Source of the DNA: Micromonospora siamensis
GTDB lineage: Bacteria; Actinomycetota; Actinomycetes; Mycobacteriales; Micromonosporaceae
Direction of reading: 5' to 3'
DNA length: 64,000 nt
Assembly (NCBI RefSeq): GCF_900090305.1
Contig: NZ_LT607751.1
Coordinates: forward strand, 6,014,001-6,078,000
Shown: one piece after another, positions 53,530-62,311 of the stretch
How the letters are laid out: each line of letters begins with the position of its first letter
Position numbering within the stretch: position 1 is the stretch's first letter
Position numbers and translations under genes: made by a program
Notes under the pieces: model-generated
Database searches by the model: none
What the model was told of the DNA's origin: nothing
The model's input: the letters and a program-made list of their open reading frames with translations, nothing else

Positions 53530-53559
53530 AGATTACCCATTGGTATGACCACCGGTCAT
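53530..53559 (-). promoter_or_regulatory. toxin-antitoxin promoter and operator
   Basis: TAATCT (53535-53530, minus) is a -10 ending 7 nt before the antitoxin ATG. The perfect palindrome ATGACC-ACC-GGTCAT (53545-53559) overlaps the expected -35 (ATGACC with an 18-bp spacer), well placed for repression by the RHH antitoxin. Confidence 0.65.
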
Positions 53560-53598
53560 CCTCGCTCGCACGGGTCGGCTAACCGGACATCGGGCCGT

Positions 53599-54294
53599 TC
53601 AGGGGCGACGCCCACCGAACACCGCGAACCGCCACTCCTTGAAGAAGCAGTCAACGTCGACCAACCCCGCCTCGGCCAGCCAGTCGCACTGCGCGGCCAC
53701 CGGCGCCGGCCGGTCGTGCCGCATCCGCGTCCGGGCGGCGGCGATCTCGGCCGCATCGGAGCCCAACGCGGTGATCCGGGCCGTCCAGACCTCGTCGTAG
53801 CGCCGGTCGAGCGCCCGGGTCGGACCGGCGACCTGCTCGGCGTTGACGAAGACCCCGCCGGGGACGAGCGCGGTGGCGGCCCGGCGGTAGAGGGCCCGCT
53901 TCCCGTCGTCGTCCAGGTGGTGGATGGCGAGCGCGGAGACCACGGCGTCGTACCGGCCGGACGGCAGCGGATCCGTCAGGTCGGCGCGCACCGTGCGATG
54001 CGCCACGCCCCGGGCGGTCAGGTGGTCGGCGGCGACCGCGAGCATCCGCGGCGCGCCGTCGACCAGGGTCACCCGGATCTCCGGCAGGACCGCGCCGAGC
54101 AACAGGGAGAGCAGGCCGGTGCCCGCGCCCAGATCCAGCACCTGCGGCGTACGCCCCGCCGCCAGCGCCGCCCGGAGCGGCGGGAGGGCGACGTCCACCG
54201 CCGTGCCGTAGAAGGCGTCGAAGCACGGCACCAGCCGCCGCCGGGCCTCGTCGTAGGAACCGGCCACGGCGTCGAACGCCTCCGTCACGACCAT
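53599..54294 (-). CDS. class I SAM-dependent methyltransferase
   Basis: 231-aa methyltransferase of the UbiE/small-molecule type. SAM motif I is VLDLGAGTGLL, followed by VTLVDGAPRML and the motif DAVVSALAIHHLDD. ATG 54294 has gggag 7 nt upstream; an in-frame ATG at 54330 is an alternative, directly preceded by a TetR-operator-like palindrome. Substrate unknown. It is divergent from the HemD-like regulator at 54445. Confidence 0.87.
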   Translation of the reverse strand: MVVTEAFDAVAGSYDEARRRLVPCFDAFYGTAVDVALPPLRAALAAGRTPQVLDLGAGTGLLSLLLGAVLPEIRVTLVDGAPRMLAVAADHLTARGVAHRTVRADLTDPLPSGRYDAVVSALAIHHLDDDGKRALYRRAATALVPGGVFVNAEQVAGPTRALDRRYDEVWTARITALGSDAAEIAAARTRMRHDRPAPVAAQCDWLAEAGLVDVDCFFKEWRFAVFGGRRP

Positions 54295-54331
54295 CCGGGA
54301 CTCCCAACAGGTAGGAATGTTCTCCCACATA

Positions 54332-54344
54332 CTAGACCGTCCAG
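54332..54344. promoter_or_regulatory. TetR-type operator-like palindrome
   Basis: CTAGAC-c-GTCCAG, one mismatch in each half from perfect, resembling TAGACNGTCTA sites of TetR repressors. It lies just upstream of the methyltransferase gene. No TetR gene is nearby, so any regulator would act in trans. Confidence 0.35.
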
Positions 54345-54444
54345 TCTCGACCCGGCACCCCCGCGCGATGCGGTGGCGGCTCTTGACAGGCACGAAACAG
54401 AAGGGACCCGGACTCGAAACCCCCCGGCGGCACACTTTTCCGAC

Positions 54445-55569
54445 ATGACAGACGGTGTTCGTCCGGCGACGCAACCCGCCACCGGCACCGAACTGGCCGG
54501 CTTCACCATCGGCGTGACCGCCGACCGCCGCCGCGACGAGCTGGCCACCCTGCTGGAACGGCGCGGCGCCCGGGTGGTGCTCGCCCCCGCGCTGCGGATC
54601 GTGCCGCTGGCCGACGACACCGACCTGCGCGAGGCCACCCGGGCCTGCCTCGACCGACCGCCCGACGTGCTGGTGGCGAACACCGGCATCGGCATGCGCG
54701 GCTGGCTGGAGGCCGCCGAGGGCTGGGGGCTGGCCGAACCGCTGCGCGGGGCGCTCGGGCAGGCGTACGTGGTGGCCCGGGGCAGCCGGGCGCGGGCAGC
54801 GATCCGCGCCGCCGGCCTGCGCCACCACTGGTCCCCGGCGACGGAGAGCTCCGCCGAGGTGGTCGAGCACCTGCGCCGGCGTGGGGTCGCCGGGCAGGTC
54901 GTCGCCGTGCAACTGCACGGCGACCGGCAACCCGAGTGGACCGAGGCGCTCCAGGAGGCCGGCGCCACCGTCGTCGAGGTGCCCGTCTACCGCTGGGCGC
55001 CGCCGGCCGACCCCGCCCCGCTGCACCGGCTCGTCGACCTGGTCGCCGGCCGGCTGGTCGACGCGGTCACCTTCACCTCCGCCCCGGCCGCCGAGGCGCT
55101 GCTGCGCGCGGCCGGCGACCGGACCGAGACGGTGCTGGCCGCGTTCCGCGGCGACGTGCTGGCCGGCTGCGTCGGCGCCGTCACCGCCGAGCCCCTGGTC
55201 CGTCGGGGCGTGCCGGTCAGCGCGCCGAGCCGGGCTCGACTCGGCGCGCTGGTCCGCACCATCGTGGACGAGCTACCGCGCCGGACCACCACCGTACGGG
55301 CCGCCGGGCACCTGCTCACCCTGCGCGGACACGCCGCGGTCGTCGACGGTGAACTGCGTCCGCTCGCCCCGGCCCCGATGGCGGTGCTCCGGGCGCTGGC
55401 CCGCGTCCCGGGCAAGGTCCTCTCCCGTACGACGCTGCTGCGCACCCTCCCCCGGGGTGCCGACGAGCACGCCGTGGAGATGGCGGTGGCCCGACTCCGC
55501 GCCGGCCTGCGCGCACCCACGGTGGTGCAGACCGTGGTCAAACGCGGCTACCGGCTCCGGGTGGACTGA
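54445..55569 (+). CDS. uroporphyrinogen-III synthase-like/winged-helix fusion regulator
   Basis: 374-aa protein. The N-terminal part (about 18-260) has the HemD fold: GFTIGVTADRRRDELATLLERRGARVVLAPALRIVPL, PDVLVANTGIGM, AVTFTSAPAAEALL. The C-terminal domain (about 285-374) is an OmpR/PhoB-type winged helix (RTTLLRTLPRGADEHAVEMAVARLRAGL, ending VKRGYRLRVD). This architecture occurs in actinobacteria (Rv0260c-like) and is better read as a regulator sensing a tetrapyrrole than as a biosynthetic enzyme, but that is inferred. ATG 54445 is unsupported by a ribosome site; a weak -10 may lie 7 nt upstream. Confidence 0.85.
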   Translation: MTDGVRPATQPATGTELAGFTIGVTADRRRDELATLLERRGARVVLAPALRIVPLADDTDLREATRACLDRPPDVLVANTGIGMRGWLEAAEGWGLAEPLRGALGQAYVVARGSRARAAIRAAGLRHHWSPATESSAEVVEHLRRRGVAGQVVAVQLHGDRQPEWTEALQEAGATVVEVPVYRWAPPADPAPLHRLVDLVAGRLVDAVTFTSAPAAEALLRAAGDRTETVLAAFRGDVLAGCVGAVTAEPLVRRGVPVSAPSRARLGALVRTIVDELPRRTTTVRAAGHLLTLRGHAAVVDGELRPLAPAPMAVLRALARVPGKVLSRTTLLRTLPRGADEHAVEMAVARLRAGLRAPTVVQTVVKRGYRLRVD

Positions 55570-55574
55570 CCGGC

Positions 55575-56543
55575 TCAGCCGCGCCGGGCGGCGGCCCGGT
55601 CCCCGCCGACCCCGCCCAGCTCCAGGTCGACCAGGGCGAACAGGAACGCCGAGGCGTGACCCGCCTCGTCGTGCGCGATCTCGGCGAACAGGTCCGCCGC
55701 CTCGTCTTCACCCACCGAGGCCGCCTGCCGGGCGAACGACGGGTACATGGTGCTCGCCTCGTACGTCTCGCCGTCGATCGCCTTGCGCAGGTTCTCGGCG
55801 TCGGCGCGGACCAGCCCTGCCAGCGTGGCCGTCTCGGCGAAGTGCTCGCCGAGTTCCTGGCCGGCGGTGTTCTCCCAGAGCCGGGCCAGCCGCAGCCGGC
55901 CACCGCTGCGGGCGTGCTCGGCGTAGAGGGTGTAGCTCGCGTTGGCGAACGCCTCGCCGCGCAACGTCGCCTCCAGGTTGTCCTGCGTCGCCCCGGAGCA
56001 GACCGGGGTACCGGCCACGGTGGGCACCGGCGGGACCGGCGTGCCGACCGGAACCCGTACGCCGGAGCCCGGGTGGGTGATCGCGTACAGGGCGAGGCGG
56101 AACTGGGCTGCGTGGGTCGCCTCGTCGGCCGCCAGCTCCCGGAACAGCCGCACGGCCTGCGGGCAACGGTCCCGGCGGGCCTGTTGGGCGTACCGCGGGT
56201 AGACCACGGTGGCCTCGTGCCACTCGCCCGCGATCGACGTGCGCAGGTTGGCCGCGTCCGCACCGACGAAGCCGATCAGGGCGGCCTCCTCGGTGAAGTG
56301 CTCGCCCAGCTCGGTGCCGCCGGTGGCGACGAAGAGGTCGGCGATGTCGGCGTGGCCGTTGCGGGCCGCCTCCGCTCCGTACGCCAGATAGCTGGCGTGG
56401 GCGAACGCCTCTCCACGCATGGCCGTCAGCGTGTTGGCCCGGGTCGTGTCGTTCGCCACCTCGGCCCACGCGGGCGCCTGGACCAGGCCCACCCCCAGCA
56501 CGGTGCTCGCCACCGCGGCGACGGCCGCTCTGACTGTCCTCAT
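55575..56543 (-). CDS. secreted tandem rubrerythrin-like (ferritin-like diiron) protein
   Basis: 322-aa protein with a Sec signal peptide (about 1-27, ending AWA). Two homologous four-helix domains follow (about 32-155 and 187-305), each with the same diiron pattern: Glu in RGEAFA, E-x-x-H in ELGEHF, Glu in GEWHEA or GETYEA, and E-x-x-H in DEATHA or DEAGHA. There is no rubredoxin CxxC domain. The two mature Cys are in the inter-domain linker. This suggests an exported peroxide- or oxygen-handling or iron-binding protein; function unproven. ATG 56543 has ggaggggg upstream. It is convergent with the HemD-like gene. Confidence 0.87.
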   Translation of the reverse strand: MRTVRAAVAAVASTVLGVGLVQAPAWAEVANDTTRANTLTAMRGEAFAHASYLAYGAEAARNGHADIADLFVATGGTELGEHFTEEAALIGFVGADAANLRTSIAGEWHEATVVYPRYAQQARRDRCPQAVRLFRELAADEATHAAQFRLALYAITHPGSGVRVPVGTPVPPVPTVAGTPVCSGATQDNLEATLRGEAFANASYTLYAEHARSGGRLRLARLWENTAGQELGEHFAETATLAGLVRADAENLRKAIDGETYEASTMYPSFARQAASVGEDEAADLFAEIAHDEAGHASAFLFALVDLELGGVGGDRAAARRG

Positions 56544-56688
56544 GAGTTCCCCCTCCGGTCATGACGCAGAGCGGAGAAACCTTCACTCTGCGTGACAAGG
56601 TCGGGAGCGATTGTACGTTTTCGCAGGTCACGGGGCATAAAACGAAGCCGTGGAACGAACGCGCGCCGTCCCCTCCACTCCGGAGGTT

Positions 56689-56706
56689 GCCGCCCCCGAG
56701 GGCGGC
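56689..56706. terminator. short hairpin after cvnD
   Basis: A 7-bp GC stem (56689-56695 with 56700-56706) with a 4-nt loop, just past the cvnD stop. The 181-nt gap (56544-56724) otherwise holds only the leader of the secreted protein gene. Confidence 0.5.
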
Positions 56707-56724
56707 TGCGGCGCTGGCTCCGGG

Positions 56725-57351
56725 TCAGCCGACCGGCGCCGGAAAGCCGCGGCCCTGCTCGGACTGCAGCCGCATCATGGCGTGCTCGACCACGGTCACC
56801 AGCACCTGCTTCACCGACTCCCGCCGCCGGGCGTCGATCATCACCAGGGGAACGTCGGGGGAGATCGCCAGGGCCTCCCGCACCTCGTCCAGCTCGTACT
56901 GCGGGGCGCCGTCGAAGTGGTTGAGCGCCACCACGTACGGCAGGTTCCGGTTCTCGAAGTAGTCCAGCGCGGCGAACGCGTCGGCGATCCGGCGGGTGTC
57001 GACCAGCACGGCGGCGCCCACCGCGCCTCGGATGATCTCGTCCCACATGAACCAGAAGCGGGTCTGCCCGGGCGTACCGAAGAGGTACAGGATCAGGTCC
57101 TGCGCCATGGTGATCCGGCCGAAGTCCATGGCGACCGTGGTGGTCTCCTTGCCGGGCACCTTCGACGGGTCGTCGATGCCGATGCCGGCGGAGGTCATCA
57201 GGGCCTCGGTGGTCAGCGGGGTGATCTCGGAGATCGCGCCGACCAGGGTCGTCTTGCCCACGCCGAAGCCGCCCGCGATCACGATCTTCGCGGAGACGAT
57301 TCCCCGGTTCCGACCGGCCGCGGGGGCGGGGTCATAGCCTGCGAAGTCCAC
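56725..57351 (-). CDS. cvnD: conservon GTPase CvnD
   Basis: 208-aa small GTPase of the MglA-like conservon family. G1 is GGFGVGKTT (27-35), the switch region has TTTVAMDFGRI and LFGTPGQTRF, and G4 is the variant NHFD. Conservon GTPases work with the roadblock protein and sensor kinase encoded in the same operon in membrane signalling that affects development and antibiotics in Streptomyces. GTG 57351 overlaps cvnC by 20 nt. Last gene of cvnABCD. Confidence 0.93.
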   Translation of the reverse strand: MDFAGYDPAPAAGRNRGIVSAKIVIAGGFGVGKTTLVGAISEITPLTTEALMTSAGIGIDDPSKVPGKETTTVAMDFGRITMAQDLILYLFGTPGQTRFWFMWDEIIRGAVGAAVLVDTRRIADAFAALDYFENRNLPYVVALNHFDGAPQYELDEVREALAISPDVPLVMIDARRRESVKQVLVTVVEHAMMRLQSEQGRGFPAPVG

Positions 57352-57697
57352 TTAGCACCCTTCCAAGGATCTCCATCCGCTCCTCGAACCCCTCGGCCGG
57401 AGCGGCAGTGTGTAACGTCAGCAGGCCCTCGGCCACCATGTCGGCGACCAGCACCCGGGTGACCCCCAACGGCATCCGGGTGTACGCGGCGATCTCCGCC
57501 AGCGACTGCGCCCGGCCCTCGCAGACCGTGGCGATGCGGTGCTTGTCGTGCCCGGCGAAGCGCGACTCGACGACCGAGGTGGGGCTGGCGCTCAGCACCG
57601 CCTCGATCGCGATGTCCATCCGAGCCTCGGTACGGCCCCGGGTGACCGCGTACGGCCGCACCAGCGCGCCCCGCGGGTCTTCACGCCGCTGGTCCAT
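57332..57697 (-). CDS. cvnC: conservon DUF742 protein CvnC
   Basis: 121-aa DUF742 protein. Signature blocks are LVRPYAVTRGRTE at the start and MPLGVTRVLVADMVAEGLL near the end, with a winged-helix-like fold. It is a conserved partner of the conservon GTPase; the exact role is unclear. ATG 57697 has a strong ggaggtgat site. It follows cvnB by 55 nt and overlaps cvnD by 20 nt. Confidence 0.94.
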   Translation of the reverse strand: MDQRREDPRGALVRPYAVTRGRTEARMDIAIEAVLSASPTSVVESRFAGHDKHRIATVCEGRAQSLAEIAAYTRMPLGVTRVLVADMVAEGLLTLHTAAPAEGFEERMEILGRVLSGLRRL

Positions 57698-57752
57698 CTC
57701 GCGATCACCTCCTCCCGACCGGAGCCTGTCGGCGCCGGATCAACCCGTCCCG

Positions 57753-58160
57753 CTACGAGCGCACCGCGTCGCGGGGCAGCGGCACCAGCGCGGCGCCGAC
57801 CCGTTCCACCAGCAACGCCATCTCGTACCCGACCTGACCCACGTCGCAGCTGCGGGCGGCGAGCACCGCCATCGACGAGCCGTCGCTGATCGACATGAGG
57901 AACAGGTAGCCGCTGTCCATCTCGATCACCGTCTGGAGCACGCCGCCGGCGCTGAACATCCGGGCCGCGCCCTCGGTCAGGCTCACCACGCCGGAGGTGA
58001 TGGCGGCGAGCTGGTCGGCACGGTCCTGCGGCAGGTCCCGGGACGAGGCCAGCAGCAGCCCGTCCGCGGAGACCGCCACCACGTGCGCGATACCCGCGAC
58101 GCTGTCGGCGAAGTTGGTGAGCAGCCAACCCATGTCCTGCATCGCTGCGGGCCTGTTCAT
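57753..58160 (-). CDS. cvnB: conservon roadblock/LC7 protein CvnB
   Basis: 135-aa roadblock/LC7 protein, the GTPase-regulating partner class (like MglB for MglA). VAGIAHVVAVSADGLLLASS, then TEGAARMF and GYLFLMSISDGSSMAVLA are typical. ATG 58160 overlaps the cvnA stop (ATGA), coupling sensor and regulator translation. Confidence 0.94.
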   Translation of the reverse strand: MNRPAAMQDMGWLLTNFADSVAGIAHVVAVSADGLLLASSRDLPQDRADQLAAITSGVVSLTEGAARMFSAGGVLQTVIEMDSGYLFLMSISDGSSMAVLAARSCDVGQVGYEMALLVERVGAALVPLPRDAVRS

Positions 58161-61100
58161 CGAGTCGTCTCCTTGGTGGGGGTGCTGTTCAGTTCCGCCC
58201 CGGCCGTCCGACCGCGCTGCACGCCACGGTGGTAGGCCGACAACAGGCCGCGTACCTCGTCGGGGGTGCGCCGGGTGCGGTCCCGGCCACCCTTCTCCTC
58301 GATGCCGCCGGGCACCAGTTGCGCCTGGGGTACCCGCTTGGGCAGCCCCGACCGGGTGGTGCCGGCGGCGGCGGGAGCCGCCGCCTTCGACGCCCGGGTC
58401 CAGCCGTCGTCGGCCGCCGTACGCCAGGCGTCCGGCTCGACCAGCGGCTCGGATGCGGACGCCGCGACCGGTTCCTCGGCGTTCACCGCCGGCTCCGGCG
58501 CCGAGTAGGCGGGCGGAGCGGACACCGACAGGCCCTCGGACACCGACGCTGCCGGCCCGACCGGCGACGGCGCGGGCGTCGACGGCTCGGCCGGGGCCAC
58601 CGGGACGGCGGCGGGCGGGGCCGCGGCGGGCGGGACGTACGGCGGCGGAGGCGGCGCGGGTGCGACCGGCGGCGCGGCGGCCACCGGCGGCGCGGGTACG
58701 ACCGGCGGCGCGGCGGCCACCGGCGGCGCCGGGACCGGTTCCCGCTGCGGCAGGGCCGGCGGCTCCTCGTCGAAGCGCGGCCGGGTGAAGATGGCCGTGG
58801 CGTCGTTGCCGTGGGACCGGAACCAGACCGCCTCCATCTCCCGGAAGATCGGCGAGTCGGCCGGCCGGTCCGGGCGGGCGATCAGCGGTGCGGCGGAGGC
58901 GGCGACCGCCGGCGGCGCCGGCGGGGCGACCGGGAACGGCGGCGGCGCGACGGGCGGCAGTGGGACCGGGGGCGGCGACGTCGCGGCCACCGGCGCCGGA
59001 CCGGCGGTCGGACCGCCGGACAGCAGCGGCTCGGCCGCACCCCGGCGGGGCAGCGCCCCCGACGCCCCCGCGCTCGGGGTGAACAACGACGCGCCGGAGT
59101 CCGGGGCCGCCGGCTGAGCCGAGACCGGAGCAGCGGACATCGACGGCGCGGAGAACGGCGCGGCGGAGACCGGCGCCCCCGACATCGGCGGCCCGGAGAA
59201 CGGCGCGGCGGACATCGGCTGGGCCGAGACCGGGGCACCCGACATGGGCTGCGCCGAGAACGGCGCCGCGGACATCGGCTGCGCCGAGACCGGGGCACCC
59301 GACATCGGCTGCGCCGACACCGGCTGCGCGGAGAAGGGCGCGGCCGACACCGGGCCGGTGCCACCGACCCGCACGTCGGAGGCGAGTTCGCGCGCGTCGG
59401 CCGGGCCCTGCCAGACCGCCGGCGCCGGCACCGAGGTGCGCCAGGCGTCGGAGAGCGTCGCGGTACGGCCGGCGACCGGTGCCTCGCCGAGCCCTGCCGA
59501 GGCGTACGGGCCGGGCTCGGCGGCCAGCGACGGCCGGTTACGGGTCGGCAGCGGCTCCGGACCGGGGTCGGCCGGCAGCACCACCGTGGCGTTCGGCAGG
59601 GTCACCTGTGCCACCGTGCCGCCGTCGGCGTTGCGCCGCAGCTCGACCCGGATGCCGTACCGGCCGGCGAGCCGGCTCACCACGGCGAGACCCATCAGCC
59701 GGAACGCGGAGACGTCGACGGTCGGCGGGGCGGCCAGCCGGCGGTTGAGCGAGTCCAGCTGCTCGTCGCTCAGCCCGAGACCCCGGTCCTCCACCTGGAT
59801 CAGCACGTAGTCCCGGATCCGCCGGGCGTCGGCGAGCACGGTGGTGTTCGGCGGGGAGAACCGGGTCGCGTTGTCGAGCAGCTCGGCCACGAGCCGGACC
59901 ACGTCGTTGACCGCGTTGGCCACGATCGAGATGTCCGTGTCGATGCTGCCGAACTCGATCCGGTTGTACTGCTCCACCTCGGACTGCGCGGCCCGCAGCA
60001 CGTCCACGAGGAGGGCGTCGTCGCGCCGGGGTGAGCCGGTGTCGGCGCCGGCGAGCACCAGCAGGTTCTCGTCGTTGCGGCGCATCCGGGTCGCCAGGTG
60101 GTCGAGTTCGAAGAGCTGCGCGAGCCGCTTCGGGTCCTCCTCGGCGCGCTCGATGGCGTCCAGTTCGCCGATCATCCGGTCGACCAGGGTCTGGCTGCGG
60201 CGGGCCAGGTTGAGGAACATGGTCGAGACGCTGGTACGCAGCGCGGCCTGCTCGGCCGCGACCCGGACCGCCTCCCGGTGCACCACGTTGAAGGCGAGGG
60301 CGACCTGGCCGACCTCGTCCCGGTTGGTGATCTGGATCGGGTCGCGTACCTCGCGGACGATCTCCTCGACCTCACCCTCGCCGACGCTGCCCATGCTCTG
60401 CAGGCGGCTCACCGCCTCGGGCAGGTCGTGGTTCGCCACCGCGAGGGCACCCTCCCGCAGTCGCCGCAGCGAGAAGTTCAGCGACCGGGCGAGCACCACC
60501 GCGAGGGTGATCGCGACGAGGAGGCTGACCAGCACCAGCACCGACTCGACGGCGGCCTGCCGGGTGGCGTCGACCCGGGCGCTCTCGGCGTCGGCCAGCA
60601 GCCGGTCCTGGAGCTCCACCTCGGCCTTGCGCATCAGGGCGTCGACGGCGCCGATCGCGGTGGCGGCGTCGGCCGCCTGGGCCACGGGCCGCTTGCCGAT
60701 CGAGCGGCTGATGTCGGCGGCGACCTGGTCGGCGCGACGGACCGGGTCGCCGGTCACCGTGCGGGAGACGATGTCGCGCTGCGCCTGGTCGGCGGCCTCG
60801 GAGAAGGTGAGCTGAGCGTCGTTGCGCTGGGCCAGGGTCGACACGAAGGCGAAGTAGTCGGCCTCGGTCAGCCGGCCCCGGGACAGTGCGGAGAAGGCGA
60901 CCGCCTCCTGTTCGGCCACCGCGGCCCGGGCCCGCCCGTACGCCGCCACCGCTCGCCGGCTCTCGGCGCCGCTCTCCTCGGGGGCGGCCTGGGCCAGCGC
61001 GTCGCCGTACCGGCTCAGTTCGCCGAGCACGTCGGCGTACCGCTCGGTCGCGTCACCGGCCGCCGACTGCTGCCGGCCGAGCGCCTGCCGCCGGACGTCG

Positions 61101-61543
61101 GGCAGCGTGTCCAACCGCTTGTCGATCTCGGCGAGCAGGTCCCGGACGGCTGCGGGCGGCTCGTCGAGCCCCTCGCGTCCGGTCCGGTACGTGGTGATCC
61201 GCTCGTCGGTCGCCCGGAAGAGCCTGCGGTACTCGTCCGGGCTGCTGCGCTGGTCGGCGAGAAAGGTGACGGCGGCCATCCGCTCGGCGTGCAGGTCCTC
61301 GGCCAGCCGGGAGACGTCGATGGAGATCGCGGTCATCGACCGGATCCGGGTGGCGTCCTCGGCGCCGGCCGCGACGGTCACCAGGCGGACCGTGGCGAGC
61401 GCGATCACCGCGGCGATCGGCACGACGAGGATCAGCGCCAGCTTCGTCCGGATCCGGGCGTCGCGCAGCCGGGGCAGCCCGCGACGACGGCTGAGCTGGC
61501 CGGGGCCACCGCTTTCGGGCAGGGTGGAAGGTCCGGTGCTCAC
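58157..61543 (-). CDS. cvnA: conservon sensor kinase CvnA with long repeat-bearing tail
   Basis: 1128-aa membrane histidine kinase-like protein. It has a TM helix near residues 30-52, an extracytoplasmic NIT-type helical sensor (about 60-320), a second TM (about 330-352), HAMP (to about 430), a dimerisation region and an ATPase domain (about 500-640: ELLDNATRFSPP, VEDRGLGLSD). The C-terminal ~480 residues are Pro/Ala/Ser-rich, with a tandem 20-residue repeat (MSAAPFSAQP units) and several PPVAAAPP blocks. GTG 61543 has ggagg 7 nt upstream. First gene of cvnABCD. Confidence 0.93.
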   Translation of the reverse strand: MSTGPSTLPESGGPGQLSRRRGLPRLRDARIRTKLALILVVPIAAVIALATVRLVTVAAGAEDATRIRSMTAISIDVSRLAEDLHAERMAAVTFLADQRSSPDEYRRLFRATDERITTYRTGREGLDEPPAAVRDLLAEIDKRLDTLPDVRRQALGRQQSAAGDATERYADVLGELSRYGDALAQAAPEESGAESRRAVAAYGRARAAVAEQEAVAFSALSRGRLTEADYFAFVSTLAQRNDAQLTFSEAADQAQRDIVSRTVTGDPVRRADQVAADISRSIGKRPVAQAADAATAIGAVDALMRKAEVELQDRLLADAESARVDATRQAAVESVLVLVSLLVAITLAVVLARSLNFSLRRLREGALAVANHDLPEAVSRLQSMGSVGEGEVEEIVREVRDPIQITNRDEVGQVALAFNVVHREAVRVAAEQAALRTSVSTMFLNLARRSQTLVDRMIGELDAIERAEEDPKRLAQLFELDHLATRMRRNDENLLVLAGADTGSPRRDDALLVDVLRAAQSEVEQYNRIEFGSIDTDISIVANAVNDVVRLVAELLDNATRFSPPNTTVLADARRIRDYVLIQVEDRGLGLSDEQLDSLNRRLAAPPTVDVSAFRLMGLAVVSRLAGRYGIRVELRRNADGGTVAQVTLPNATVVLPADPGPEPLPTRNRPSLAAEPGPYASAGLGEAPVAGRTATLSDAWRTSVPAPAVWQGPADARELASDVRVGGTGPVSAAPFSAQPVSAQPMSGAPVSAQPMSAAPFSAQPMSGAPVSAQPMSAAPFSGPPMSGAPVSAAPFSAPSMSAAPVSAQPAAPDSGASLFTPSAGASGALPRRGAAEPLLSGGPTAGPAPVAATSPPPVPLPPVAPPPFPVAPPAPPAVAASAAPLIARPDRPADSPIFREMEAVWFRSHGNDATAIFTRPRFDEEPPALPQREPVPAPPVAAAPPVVPAPPVAAAPPVAPAPPPPPYVPPAAAPPAAVPVAPAEPSTPAPSPVGPAASVSEGLSVSAPPAYSAPEPAVNAEEPVAASASEPLVEPDAWRTAADDGWTRASKAAAPAAAGTTRSGLPKRVPQAQLVPGGIEEKGGRDRTRRTPDEVRGLLSAYHRGVQRGRTAGAELNSTPTKETTR
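59136..59315 (-). repeat. 60-bp tandem repeats in the cvnA tail
   Basis: Two near-identical 60-bp units at 59196-59255 and 59256-59315, with diverged and shortened copies on both sides (59136-59195 and beyond 59315). They encode 20-residue Ser-Ala-Pro units with regular Met and Phe. Likely to vary in copy number between strains. Confidence 0.88.
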
Positions 61544-62311
61544 GACATCGCCTCCGTCGTTTCATCCGCGCCCGACCCGCTGACCCGTGCCTGGTCCAGC
61601 GGACACCGCCACGCGCGGCACGGCCGCGATTTCATCAGACAAGATCCTGTTTGGGAAGCGGCGGTGAGGCCGAAAACGGTCGGTCGGCATTGAACGCGTG
61701 ATCCGGTCACCGAATACCGCCATCTTCCCGAGTCCCTGAACAGGGCATGTAACTCCAGAGTGGTCACCCGCTTATTCAAGGTGAGCATTTGTTAACAGTG
61801 AGTATCCCCACGATGCGGGACGGCCATCCCGCCATGTGGCGGGGTATTTCGAGGGCCGACCGGCTCCGGCCACACGGTACGCCACCGTTGAGTGATCCTC
61901 CACTCAGGATCTGCGTCGCCGAGCGGGCGCGAGTAGGGGCGCCCGCACGGCGAGCCGCCGGAGGGCCCGACGGGGCGGCGACGCCCTCCGGGCGGACCCC
62001 GGTGCGCCATTCCGCCGAAGGGCGGCGAGTCCGCGAAATAGCGGCCGCCGGGACGCCTCGCATCGATGAATGGCCAATCATCACCGAGTCCGCAAAGGAT
62101 CGGCATTGGTCACTACCCAAGGCATCCGACGGTCGCCGTCGTACCGCTCGGGCCACCGGACGGAGCCGACCCGGTCCCCGACGGCGCAGTGTCGGAGACC
62201 CGACCCGGCGAGCCTCTCCGACGCGGCCGGATAGCCGCAGCTGGAGCCCGGTCGCCGCGCCGCGCGGTGCCAAGGTGGCGATCGGGCGCACCGGCCCGTA
62301 ACGTGCGCGAC
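61544..62311. promoter_or_regulatory. 768-nt intergenic region between cvnA and the last gene
   Basis: The longest gene-free stretch of the window. It should hold the cvnABCD promoter. Long open frames here on both strands are Arg-rich and have no family pattern, so none is called. The hairpin GCGGGA-N6-TCCCGC lies near 61815-61832. Base composition is lower in GC near 61740-61800 and 62040-62120 than elsewhere. The last 13 nt carry the TAACGT promoter of the next gene. Confidence 0.5.
62299..62304 (+). promoter_or_regulatory. -10 box (TAACGT) for the edge membrane gene, probably leaderless
   Basis: TAACGT ends 7 nt before ATG 62312, with no ribosome-binding site between. Confidence 0.5.

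Noticed and set aside
59120-59360. Regular repeats that could suggest a CRISPR array
   Set aside because: The units are directly adjacent, in phase with the cvnA reading frame, and have no spacers or cas genes.
61776-62301. Overlapping ~170-codon frames on both strands in the region before the edge gene
   Set aside because: Both are Arg/Ser/Pro-rich with no domain, no good ribosome site, and overlap each other; better treated as intergenic.
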